Shown: one piece after another, positions 42,177 through 50,119 of the stretch
How the letters are laid out: each line of letters opens with the position of its first letter
Numbering within the stretch: position 1 is the stretch's first letter
Assembly (NCBI GenBank): GCA_964350445.1
Contig: CAYGKA010000006.1
Span: 62,001 to 126,000, forward strand
DNA from: Hwanghaeella sp964350445
GTDB taxonomy: Bacteria; Pseudomonadota; Alphaproteobacteria; UBA8366; Aestuariispiraceae
Direction of reading: 5' to 3'
Length of the DNA stretch: 64,000 nucleotides
The notes under the pieces: model-generated
Told to the model about the DNA's origin: nothing
What the model saw: only the letters and a program-made list of their open reading frames with translations
Database searches by the model: none
Program-made: the position numbers and the translations under genes

Positions 42177-43336
42177 TGTCTGAAACTCCTTCCAATCAAC
42201 TGGCGGTGAATCTGGTTCGTGCCTTCCCAGATCTGCGTGATCTTGGCGTCCCGCATCAAACGTTCGGCCCGGTATTCGGCGACATAGCCATAGCCGCCAT
42301 GCATCTGGACATTTTCCGTGGACATCCGCATGGCAAGGTCCGAGGCGCGCATCTTCGCGATCGAGGCTTCCATACCGAAATCGGTCGACCCGGAATCAAC
42401 CAGCCCGGCGACATAGTCGAGCCATGTTTCCGTCAGCGCCAACTCGCTTGCCAGATCGGCGATCAGGAATTGATTGCCCTGAAACTCGATGATCTTCTTG
42501 CGCGACTGCACCCGCTCATTCGTATAGGCGATCATGTCGTTGAAGGCCGCCCGCGCAATGCCGAAGGCATGCGCCGCAACCGAGGGGCGCGACTTGTTGA
42601 GCGAGGCAAGCAGAATGTTGAGGCCGTCCCCCGGGCCGCCCAGCAAATTGGCACGCGGCACACGGGCACCATCAAAGGCCAGCGCGGCAGTGGAGGATGC
42701 GCGATGCCCCATCTTCTCCTCTTTCCGCACGATCGAGAATCCGGGCGCATCCTTCGGCAGGATAAGAGCCGAAATAGAGGCCTTGTCGTCCTCGATCTCG
42801 CTCCACTTGCCAAACAGCAGGATCAGGTCGGCAACATCGCCATTGGTGATGAATATCTTTCCCCCGTCGATGACGATGTCGTCGCCGTCCGGCGCGAAGC
42901 GTGTCTTCATCCCCGTCGCGTCCGACCCCGCCGACGGTTCGGTGATCGCCAAAGCACCCAAACCGCCCTCGGCGATAATGGGCAGCAGGCGTTGCTTTTG
43001 TTCTTCGGTTCCGAAGTCGATCAGCGGCTTCATGCCGTGGAAATTCGTAGCATAGATGATACCGGTCGAGGCGCAGGCCTCGGAGATGATCTTCACGCAT
43101 TCGATATAGAGCGCATAACGGCTGAGGGCACCACCATAGGCCTCCGGCACGAACAGCGCGTTCAGGCCAAGGTCGTTGACCGCCTTGACGCTATCTAAGG
43201 GAAACTCGCTCTTACGGTCATAATCCGCCGCCTTGGGCGCTATTACCTCATCGGCGACGCGGCGCACCTGATCGAGAACGATGCGCTCATCCTCGCTCCA
43301 GTTTCGCATTCTGGCCATCTGGTCGAAAATCTTCAT
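42173..43336 (-). CDS. Acyl-CoA dehydrogenase
   Basis: This 387-residue flavoprotein contains ALAITEPSAGSDATGMKT (FAD and substrate region), DGKIFITNG-like IDGGKIFITNGDVAD and C-terminal QMHGGYGYVAEYRAERLMRD and IWEGTNQIHRQLIGR. The last stretch holds the probable catalytic Glu at the short/medium-chain position. The enzyme makes a trans-2-enoyl-CoA, passing electrons to ETF. In the cyclohexanecarboxylate-like reading of this operon it occupies the AliB place. It is followed 16 nt later by the SDR. Confidence 0.93.
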   Translation of the reverse strand: MKIFDQMARMRNWSEDERIVLDQVRRVADEVIAPKAADYDRKSEFPLDSVKAVNDLGLNALFVPEAYGGALSRYALYIECVKIISEACASTGIIYATNFHGMKPLIDFGTEEQKQRLLPIIAEGGLGALAITEPSAGSDATGMKTRFAPDGDDIVIDGGKIFITNGDVADLILLFGKWSEIEDDKASISALILPKDAPGFSIVRKEEKMGHRASSTAALAFDGARVPRANLLGGPGDGLNILLASLNKSRPSVAAHAFGIARAAFNDMIAYTNERVQSRKKIIEFQGNQFLIADLASELALTETWLDYVAGLVDSGSTDFGMEASIAKMRASDLAMRMSTENVQMHGGYGYVAEYRAERLMRDAKITQIWEGTNQIHRQLIGRSFRQ

Positions 43337-43352
43337 TCCATTGTGCTTTCGA

Positions 43353-44078
43353 TCAAAGGTTCATGCCGTGGCCACCGTCCAGATAGACGGTCTCGCCGGT
43401 CAGGTAGGCGACATCTTCACTGAACAAGGACGCGACGAAACGCGCCACTTCTTCCGCCTTGCCCGCACGCCCCATCGGCACCCGTTTGGCCAGCCATTTC
43501 TGGACGCTTTCCTGGGCCAAAAAGTCGCGGTTCAGGTTCGTCTCCACATAGCCCGGCGCAACATTCATGACCCTGATGCCGTCGCGCGCCCATTCGGAAG
43601 CCATACAGCGGGTCATCGCCGCGACCGCCGCCTTGGAGGCGCAATAGGCTAGGTTCGCCGGCACGCCGATCTTGTCGAAGAAGGACCCGATATTGACGAT
43701 GGCGCCACCGCCGGCGGCCACCAGATGCGGATGGACTTCACGCGACGCGATCATTACCGCGTCCGCGTTGAGCGCCATGACTTGCCGGTATTCTTCCGTC
43801 GGAAGATTAGCCGTTGGGCTGGAGAGATGAAGTCCGGCGTTGTTGACGAGTCCCGTGATCGGCCCAGCCTCCGAAATGGAGGCAAAGGTCGCCCGCACAT
43901 TCGCCTCGTTGGTCATGTCGCAAGCGACCTGTTCACCATGGGTCCCACTCCCTGAACGGGAGAGGGAAACAACGCTATAGCCACGCGAAATCAACTCTGC
44001 GGCAACCGACGCGCCGATCCCCTTGCTTGCCCCGGTGACGATAATGCGACCCCTGTCGGTATTCTTCGGATCAGGCAT
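43353..44078 (-). CDS. Short-chain dehydrogenase/reductase
   Basis: ATG 44078 gives 241 residues. The cofactor loop is TGASKGIG (about 14-21), NNAG follows at LVNNAGLHLSS, and the catalytic tetrad is present with Ser in IVNIGSFFD, Tyr and Lys in YCASKAA. It probably oxidises a hydroxyacyl-CoA or reduces its keto-acid; in the badHI-like reading it would take the place of the 2-hydroxycyclohexanecarboxyl-CoA dehydrogenase BadH. It overlaps the enoyl-CoA hydratase gene by 8 nt. Confidence 0.88.
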   Translation of the reverse strand: MPDPKNTDRGRIIVTGASKGIGASVAAELISRGYSVVSLSRSGSGTHGEQVACDMTNEANVRATFASISEAGPITGLVNNAGLHLSSPTANLPTEEYRQVMALNADAVMIASREVHPHLVAAGGGAIVNIGSFFDKIGVPANLAYCASKAAVAAMTRCMASEWARDGIRVMNVAPGYVETNLNRDFLAQESVQKWLAKRVPMGRAGKAEEVARFVASLFSEDVAYLTGETVYLDGGHGMNL

Positions 44079-44838
44079 CCTTGAACTCCGGTTTCCGCTT
44101 CTCTTCGAAGGCGGCCATACCCTCCTCCGCATCCAGCGTCTGGTAGGCCAAAGTCGAGAGGTCGGTTTCGATCTTCAACCCTTCGGAAATCGGGGTATCT
44201 CCTGCTCGCATCACCGCCTCGCGCGCGAAATGCAGTACCGGCAGGCTGTAGCGCATGAAGCCCTTGGCGAAGGCCAGTCCCGCTTCGACCGGCTCGCCCT
44301 CGACGATCCGGCTGACCAGGCCGATGGCCAAGGCTTCTTCTGCCTCGACGGTCCGCCCGGTCATGATGATTTCAAGCGCCCGCGCTTCGCCGATGATGCG
44401 CGGCAGGCGCTGGGTCCCGCCATATCCCGGAATGAGGCCCAGCTTGATTTCCGGCAAGCCCATCTTGGCATTGGGCGTGGCTAGTCGGAAGGTGCAGGCC
44501 GACGCAATCTCCAACCCGCCGCCAAAGGCATAGCCGTTGATGACGGCGACGGACGGCATCGGTAGAGCGGCGATCTTGGACATCACCGATTGACCGAGTT
44601 CCGTGCCGCGCTTCTGGCTAGTCATATCACGGTTGCGTAATTCCTTGATGTCCGCCCCTGCGCAGAAAGCCTTGCCGCCGGCGCCGGTGATAATCAGAAC
44701 CCGCGCATCGGACGCGCCGACGGTATCAAGCGCATCAGCCAGTTCCCGCAGGATTGCAAAGGAAAGCGCGTTCAACGCTTCGGGCCTATTCAAGGTCAGG
44801 ATCGCCGCGTCGTTCTGCTGGGTCAGTTCTACCGCCAT
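44071..44838 (-). CDS. Enoyl-CoA hydratase/isomerase
   Basis: ATG 44838 (shared T with the ligase stop, TGATG) gives 255 residues. The crotonase motif is GYAFGGGLEIASACTFRLA, and the catalytic Glu region reads MGLPEIKLGLIPGYGGTQRLPR, both intact, so hydration of a trans-2-enoyl-CoA is expected. The oxyanion-hole stretch GKAFCAGADIKEL is also present. In an alicyclic-ring pathway this would be the BadK-like step following acyl-CoA dehydrogenation. Confidence 0.92.
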   Translation of the reverse strand: MAVELTQQNDAAILTLNRPEALNALSFAILRELADALDTVGASDARVLIITGAGGKAFCAGADIKELRNRDMTSQKRGTELGQSVMSKIAALPMPSVAVINGYAFGGGLEIASACTFRLATPNAKMGLPEIKLGLIPGYGGTQRLPRIIGEARALEIIMTGRTVEAEEALAIGLVSRIVEGEPVEAGLAFAKGFMRYSLPVLHFAREAVMRAGDTPISEGLKIETDLSTLAYQTLDAEEGMAAFEEKRKPEFKDA

Positions 44839-46454
44839 CAGGTCTTCTCCTTTTCCGTATACCGGATCGGATCGGGTTTCAGGTCGCCGCGGCGCACCAT
44901 TTCCACCAGTTCGCGTTTCAGGATCTTGCCGCTGGGCGTCAGCGGGAATTGTTCCACCACGGTAAACCATTCGGGCATGTCGAATTTGGACAGTCCCTCT
45001 GCCGCCAGATGCTGAAGCACATCGGCTCCCGGAACATCCCCTATGATGGCAAGACACACTTTCTCGCCCAGTCTGTCGTCATCGACGGGAAACGCCGCTG
45101 CCTTTGAAATACGGTCATGGCGTAGCGCCAGCGCCTCGATATGTCCGGGATGGATGTTGTGCCCGCCCCGGATGATCAGCTCCTTCAACCGGCCTTTGAT
45201 GCGCAGGTTGCCCGCGTCATCCAATTCGCCAAGGTCGCCGGACAGGAACCATCCGCCCTTGTTGAAACTGCCCTCTGTCGCCGCTTGATTGTCGAAATAG
45301 CCGAGCATCAGGGCCGCCCCGCGTCCGCCGATCTCACCGGTTTCGCCGGGGCCAAGGCGGCTGTCGCGGTTCTCCGGATCGAAGATGGCCACCTCATAGG
45401 CCGGGCCACCCCGTCCGCAACTTGTCGTCCAGGTCACCGGATCATCAGTCGGGTGGGTGTATTGGTGGGACGAATTTTCTGTCATGCCATAGATGTTCTG
45501 CGGCTTGATACCCAGCGACACGAACCGTTCCGCGACAACCGGCGGAATCGGCGACCCCGCCATGTAGAAAACCTCCACCGAGCCGAGTTCCCGCTGACCA
45601 GCCGCCTCCAGTGCGGCGAGTACGTCCATCGCATGGGTTGGAACCCCCATGACATAGGTAGCCCCGGTCCCGACAATCCAATCGAGGCGGCTTGTCCTGG
45701 CCGGCGGGTCGTCGGTAATGAGCTGACAGCCTGTGGAGAGCCATTGCCCAACCGCGACCCAGGCGATGTGGTGCGAAAGCGGGCTGAGAGACAGCAAACG
45801 AGCCTCCCGCGACAGAGACCAATCGCGGGCGAGGTCGCGGGCATTGGCAAACAGCGTGTTGGTCGAATGCATGACGCATTTCGGCGCGCCCGTCGTACCG
45901 GATGTGAAGGCCAAGTAGACGACCGCATCCGGATCCGACACCGGATTGGCGGGTTCCGCACCCGGTCCGGGAAACGCATCGACGTCGATGACCGAAATCA
46001 CGCAGGGCGTATCCGCGATCACCGCATCAAGGTCTGCTGTTGCCCGGTCCGTACCCCAGCCCGTCTCCGTCACCAGAACCCGCGAATTCAAGCGCGTCAT
46101 CAGCGTGCCGATCTCCGCGCAGGTATAAGAGCGATGCAGCGAGGGATTGCAGGCAAGACCGATCCGGGAGGCCGCAAGGAATGTGACCACCGCCTCAACC
46201 CTATTGGACATCCAGATCGAGACGCGCTCGCCGCCCGTGAGCCCAAGTTCTTCAAAATGCGCCGCGACGCCGTCCACCCAGTCGCGCAACTGCAGCCAAG
46301 TCACCGATTTGCGCCCATCCCGGAGCGCAACCACGTCCGGGGACTGGGCCGCCCATCTTTCAACCAGACTGAAGCAGGTATCCGACGTCCAGTGACCGGC
46401 ATCGTAATAAGCCATGGCGTCGCGGGGATTGTGCAGGGTAAGGAACGGTTTCAC
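44838..46454 (-). CDS. AMP-dependent acyl-CoA synthetase/ligase
   Basis: This 538-residue ANL-superfamily ligase has the P-loop-like AFTSGTTGAPK, A5 NIYGMTE, A7 FLSGDLGELDDAGNLRI, A8 GRLKELIIRGG and the catalytic Lys in the C-terminal TPSGKILKREL. It activates a free acid with ATP and CoA. Its position between two crotonase genes suggests it makes the CoA ester that the operon degrades, like AliA or BadA in alicyclic and aromatic acid pathways, but the specificity is not visible. No signal peptide is seen. Confidence 0.92.
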   Translation of the reverse strand: MKPFLTLHNPRDAMAYYDAGHWTSDTCFSLVERWAAQSPDVVALRDGRKSVTWLQLRDWVDGVAAHFEELGLTGGERVSIWMSNRVEAVVTFLAASRIGLACNPSLHRSYTCAEIGTLMTRLNSRVLVTETGWGTDRATADLDAVIADTPCVISVIDVDAFPGPGAEPANPVSDPDAVVYLAFTSGTTGAPKCVMHSTNTLFANARDLARDWSLSREARLLSLSPLSHHIAWVAVGQWLSTGCQLITDDPPARTSRLDWIVGTGATYVMGVPTHAMDVLAALEAAGQRELGSVEVFYMAGSPIPPVVAERFVSLGIKPQNIYGMTENSSHQYTHPTDDPVTWTTSCGRGGPAYEVAIFDPENRDSRLGPGETGEIGGRGAALMLGYFDNQAATEGSFNKGGWFLSGDLGELDDAGNLRIKGRLKELIIRGGHNIHPGHIEALALRHDRISKAAAFPVDDDRLGEKVCLAIIGDVPGADVLQHLAAEGLSKFDMPEWFTVVEQFPLTPSGKILKRELVEMVRRGDLKPDPIRYTEKEKT

Positions 46455-46500
46455 AGTGCGTCTTTCCGGCTTTCGCCCTTGTCTTCAACTCTGGGCGTTG

Positions 46501-47280
46501 TCAGTGACCGAACTTGCTGGAGTCGGGCTTGCGTTTGTTGCGGAAGGCGTCGCTCAATTCATGGCTTTCATCGCTGTCCAGATACGGCCGCAGCAGCAGG
46601 TCATGGGCAACCCGCGCCAGACCGCTGACACCGCCGTGCCGCGCATTGAAAGCCCCCTTGATGGAGGCAAGCGCGAACGAGCCGCGATCGGCGACCTCCA
46701 AGGCAAATTCCCGCGTCTTGGCCTTTAGCTGATCGTCCGGCACAACCCGGTTGATGAGGCCGATCCGCTCCGCCTCAGCCGCGGAAATCTTCGGATTGGT
46801 CATCCACATTTCCTTGGCCTTCTTCTTGCCGACGAGGTCTTCCAGGTACCAGGTCCCGTATCCCGCATCGAACGAACCCATCATCGGTCCGACCTGGCGG
46901 AAGACGGCACTTTCCTTGGCAATCGTAAGATCGCAGACGACTTGCAGCACATTGCCGCCGCCAACGGCGAACCCGTTGACGCTGGCAATGACCGGTTTTT
47001 GCAGACGGTCGATCGCCTCATACATCTCCAGCGTCGGGAGTACGCCGGCATAGAGCTGGGTATCCTCCATCCCTTCCTTGCGGCCGCCGATGCAAAAGAA
47101 CTTGTCACCCGCCCCTGTAATCACAATGACCCGGGTGCGCGTTTCGCGCCGAATGGCGTTAATGCAGTCCCGAATCTCATGACACATTTCAGGGGTGAAC
47201 ATGTTGCCGTCATCGGGCCTGTTCAACGTGATGGTCCCAACTGGCCCGTCTTCTTCGTAGAGGATCGTTTCGAAGCTCAT
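46501..47280 (-). CDS. BadI/MenB-type crotonase (C-C bond ring opening or closing)
   Basis: This 259-residue crotonase lacks the standard hydratase Glu pair and instead carries the MenB/BadI-type QVGPMMGSFDAGYG, and ends DAFRNKRKPDSSKFGH, as MenB and BadI do. It also has KKKAKEMWM and the GGGN oxyanion loop. BadI (2-ketocyclohexanecarboxyl-CoA hydrolase) opens a cyclic beta-ketoacyl-CoA, and MenB closes a ring by Dieckmann condensation. No menaquinone genes are here and the operon is catabolic, so ring opening of a cyclic keto-acyl-CoA is the better inference. Confidence 0.86.
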   Translation of the reverse strand: MSFETILYEEDGPVGTITLNRPDDGNMFTPEMCHEIRDCINAIRRETRTRVIVITGAGDKFFCIGGRKEGMEDTQLYAGVLPTLEMYEAIDRLQKPVIASVNGFAVGGGNVLQVVCDLTIAKESAVFRQVGPMMGSFDAGYGTWYLEDLVGKKKAKEMWMTNPKISAAEAERIGLINRVVPDDQLKAKTREFALEVADRGSFALASIKGAFNARHGGVSGLARVAHDLLLRPYLDSDESHELSDAFRNKRKPDSSKFGH

Positions 47281-47289
47281 GATTTTTCC

Positions 47290-48549
47290 CTATGAAATGG
47301 TATTTGCGTCGCGCAAGGCGGCGATCTTGCCGGCGTCATAGCCAAGGAACTCGTCCAGCACGGAAGCGGTATCCGCCCCCAGATCAGGCGGCAGAGATCG
47401 CGGTAAGGCGGTTTGTCCATTCACGTGAATGCCAAGCCCGACCTGCGGCACCCTGCGCCCTCCCTCTTCCAACGTGAAGAACAGGCCACGGTCCTGAAGG
47501 TGCGGGTCGGCCGTGACATCGGCGACCGAATTGATCGGCCCTGCCGGCACGCGGGCGTCGGCGAATATATCAAGCCAGTCCGCCGCGGTCTTTTCGAACA
47601 GGACGTCCTGGATATCCGCGACGATCTGGGCGCGATGGCGGCGGCGCTCCGCATTGCTCTTGAATTCAGGGTTCTCCGCATAGTCCGGATTGCCGACAGC
47701 TTTCCAGAAACGCTTGAAGATACCATCGGTGCCAAGGCCCAATGTGATCGGATCGTCCACCGTCTCGAAAGCCTGATAGATGGCAATGACGCTGTCCGTG
47801 CCACCAGACCGTTTCGGCACCTCGCCTGACCCCAAATAGGGCGTGATGCGGCAGGTCAGGAAACGGGTCATCGTCTCGACGAGCGCGATATCGATCTGCT
47901 GCGCCCCCTGGTGCCGGTCGCGGTTGAGCAGCGATGCCATGACGGTCATGGCGGCATCTTGTCCGGCCAACATGTCGGCCGCCGGGGTGCCGATTTTCTG
48001 TGGCACGGAATCGGCTGCACCCGTGACATCCATGACGCCGGAATACCCTTCCGCAATCAGGTCGTAGCAGGTCCAGGCGGCGCGGTGGCCTTCCAACCCG
48101 AAGCCGGTAATCGACGCATGGATCAACCGGTCGTTCAACGCGGCGAGCGAAGCAAAATCTGTTTTCAGCTTGGCTTGGACATTGGCAGGCTGATTGGTGA
48201 CGACGACGTCGGCGCGGGCGACGAGGTCGGCGAGCACCGCATAACCTTCAGGGGTTGCGATGTCGAGCGCGACACTCTTCTTGTTTCTGTTGATCGCAAG
48301 GAACCAAAGAGAGTCCCCATCCAGGAAGGGAGGCCCCCAATGGCGGGCATCGTCGCCGCCGGCGACCCGTTCGATCTTGATGACGGTCGCGCCGAAATCG
48401 GCTAGCAGCATGGTCGCATAAGGCCCGGCGACAGAGGTCGTCAGATCGACAACGACGGTTCCGGACAGATGCGAAAAGCCCTGTCCACCACCCCAGGCCG
48501 TTGCTTGCCGCGGCAGATCATCGACCCTTGCTTTACCCTCAGCACTCAT
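47290..48549 (-). CDS. CaiB/BaiF family CoA-transferase
   Basis: This 419-residue class III CoA-transferase has the family features TTSVAGPYATMLLADFGATVIK, the ring-like ADMLAGQDAAM with the probable catalytic Asp, and DPHLQDRG near the C-terminus. It likely moves CoA from a donor thioester to the pathway acid. It is the first gene of the ten-gene operon on this strand, 9 nt upstream of the crotonase gene, and starts about 65 nt from the perfect IclR palindrome. Confidence 0.88.
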   Translation of the reverse strand: MSAEGKARVDDLPRQATAWGGGQGFSHLSGTVVVDLTTSVAGPYATMLLADFGATVIKIERVAGGDDARHWGPPFLDGDSLWFLAINRNKKSVALDIATPEGYAVLADLVARADVVVTNQPANVQAKLKTDFASLAALNDRLIHASITGFGLEGHRAAWTCYDLIAEGYSGVMDVTGAADSVPQKIGTPAADMLAGQDAAMTVMASLLNRDRHQGAQQIDIALVETMTRFLTCRITPYLGSGEVPKRSGGTDSVIAIYQAFETVDDPITLGLGTDGIFKRFWKAVGNPDYAENPEFKSNAERRRHRAQIVADIQDVLFEKTAADWLDIFADARVPAGPINSVADVTADPHLQDRGLFFTLEEGGRRVPQVGLGIHVNGQTALPRSLPPDLGADTASVLDEFLGYDAGKIAALRDANTIS

Positions 48550-48612
48550 GTCTTCCGCGCTTCCGTCCCCAACATATTATTGAATTGTACTCTTGTTGCG
48601 GTCATATAATTT

Positions 48613-48653
48613 TGTATTCTAATAACTGTCAATGTATTCTATAGGAATACATT
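48613..48653. promoter_or_regulatory. IclR-type operator: perfect 9-bp palindrome and upstream half-site
   Basis: AATGTATTC (48631-48639) and GAATACATT (48645-48653) form a perfect inverted repeat with a 5-nt spacer. The half-site TGTATTCTA is repeated 20 nt upstream (48613-48621 and 48633-48641). The region is AT-rich and lies between the divergent CoA-transferase and IclR genes, so it should control one or both. Confidence 0.7.
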
Positions 48654-48672
48654 AAGAGCTTCCGGGCAGGAT

Positions 48673-49410
48673 ATGAGCGCAAGGCCACTTTCGAGCGTAC
48701 TGAAATGTTTCGATCTGCTTGAGCTGATCGCGCAGGCAAACGGCCCCTTGCGGCTCGCCGACCTGGCCCGGGAAAGCAACGAGTCCCGCGCCACCACCTA
48801 TCAACGCCTTCTGACCCTCACGACCGCGGGCTGGGTCGAGCGTCTGTCGGACGGCACCTATCGCCTTTCGCTGCGCGCCTGCCGCTTCGCAAACACCGCC
48901 CTGGAACAGGCTGGTCTTGGCGAACGCGCCCTTCCCGCCCTTGAGAAACTTACCGAACGGACCGGGGAAACCAGTTCCCTCGTCGCTCTCGAAAGCGACC
49001 GTATCGTTATCGCCCAGCGGGTTGAATCCCGCGGCATGCTGCGGGCCGATCTGCGGGTCGGTTCGGAATTGTCCTTTGTGGAAAGCGGGTCGGGGCAAAT
49101 CTGGGTGAGCTTCGGTCCACCGGACCTTGCCGAACGCTTGAACCAAAAAGGCATCGAGACGATCCCGCCACACAGAAGCGCCGACATCAGGGAAAAGGGT
49201 TATACCGTTTCCGGCGGCGGCAGAACACTTGCCGGGATCGCGGTGATCGCGGTGCCGGTCTTGAGCAAACAAGGCGAATGCCTGTTCTCCCTCTCCCTGG
49301 TCGGGCCGGACAACCGGTTCAAGCCGGAAACCGCCATCGCCGACATAAAACAGGCGGCCGGTGAAATCGGGACTCTCCTCTCGGGCATCGGCCGAAAGGC
49401 CCAAGCATAG
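48673..49410 (+). CDS. IclR-family transcriptional regulator
   Basis: This 245-residue regulator has an N-terminal winged helix (SSVLKCFDLLELI, then LADLARESNESRATTYQRLLTL) and the IclR ligand domain with LGERALPALEKLTERTGETSSL. It ends near FKPETAIADIKQAAGEIGTLL, as in the family. An AGGA ribosome site precedes the ATG. It is divergent from the ten-gene acyl-CoA operon (48549-38537), which it most likely controls through the palindrome at 48631-48653. An aromatic or alicyclic acid is a typical effector for the family. Confidence 0.92.
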   Translation: MSARPLSSVLKCFDLLELIAQANGPLRLADLARESNESRATTYQRLLTLTTAGWVERLSDGTYRLSLRACRFANTALEQAGLGERALPALEKLTERTGETSSLVALESDRIVIAQRVESRGMLRADLRVGSELSFVESGSGQIWVSFGPPDLAERLNQKGIETIPPHRSADIREKGYTVSGGGRTLAGIAVIAVPVLSKQGECLFSLSLVGPDNRFKPETAIADIKQAAGEIGTLLSGIGRKAQA

Positions 49411-49462
49411 CGCCGGGACCGATTTGTGGGCAGGCGACAACACCGACCGGACCCGGCCCATT

Positions 49463-49984
49463 CTATTTCTCGAAACCGATCCAGTTCTTATGCGCCATCA
49501 ACCGATCGGTCCGCGCCGGGACCTGATCAGTCGGCATCGGGTCGATCCGAATTCGCGACAAACGTTTGAAGGCGAATTTCCAAACCCCATCGACCCGCCG
49601 ATACTCGTCCTCGTAATGACCGAGACCGGTGAAGCCCCGATGGCCCGGTGCCTCTACCGGGCTTGCCCCGTCTAGCAGTTCGACGATGTCCATCATCGCC
49701 CAAATCGCACGGGCCCGCGCCGGGCCGTCAAAAGTGATCTCCGGCATATGGCAATGGTGAACCGTCAAGGCACTGGTAAGCCGTGCACTGATACCGGTGA
49801 TGAACTGATCGACCGTAGAGCCGGTCGGCGCAGATCCGAACCCTTCGAAACTTGCATCGTCGAGAAATAATCCCCGCAGTTCCGGCCATTGTTTGGTGTC
49901 GAGAAAGCGGCAGTATTGCGCTTTCAGCAGCTTGATCTTCTCACGGTCGACGAGTCGTTCCTCGGTGATGTGACTTTGTACCAT
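49463..49984 (-). CDS. SnoaL/NTF2-like domain protein
   Basis: ATG 49984, just after GGGAGGGG, gives 173 residues with one SnoaL-like cone fold: KLLKAQYCRFLDTKQWPELRGLF, then TVHHCHMPEITFDGPARARAIWAM and GHYEDEYRRVDGVWKFAFKRL. Such domains include polyketide cyclases, steroid isomerases and many unknowns. It runs with the AMP-ligase and SDR genes upstream on the same strand, the ligase 135 nt away, so a side-chain or ring-isomerisation role is plausible. It converges on the IclR gene with a 52-nt gap. Confidence 0.8.
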   Translation of the reverse strand: MVQSHITEERLVDREKIKLLKAQYCRFLDTKQWPELRGLFLDDASFEGFGSAPTGSTVDQFITGISARLTSALTVHHCHMPEITFDGPARARAIWAMMDIVELLDGASPVEAPGHRGFTGLGHYEDEYRRVDGVWKFAFKRLSRIRIDPMPTDQVPARTDRLMAHKNWIGFEK

Positions 49985-50119
49985 GTCCCCTCCCAACTGC
50001 TGGATTTCCAAGCGGCGTTGTTCGCTATTTCGAATTCTCCGCTTGGGATAAAGCCATGGCAAGGCGGCGAGCCTGACCGTCAGGACCGACTGTTTTTCGG
50101 GAAAAGAGGTATACGCCGA

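Noticed and set aside
45141..46628. 495-codon plus-strand frame
   Set aside because: It is antisense to the acyl-CoA ligase and lacks domain-like sequence; its basic and His-rich composition is typical of shadow frames.
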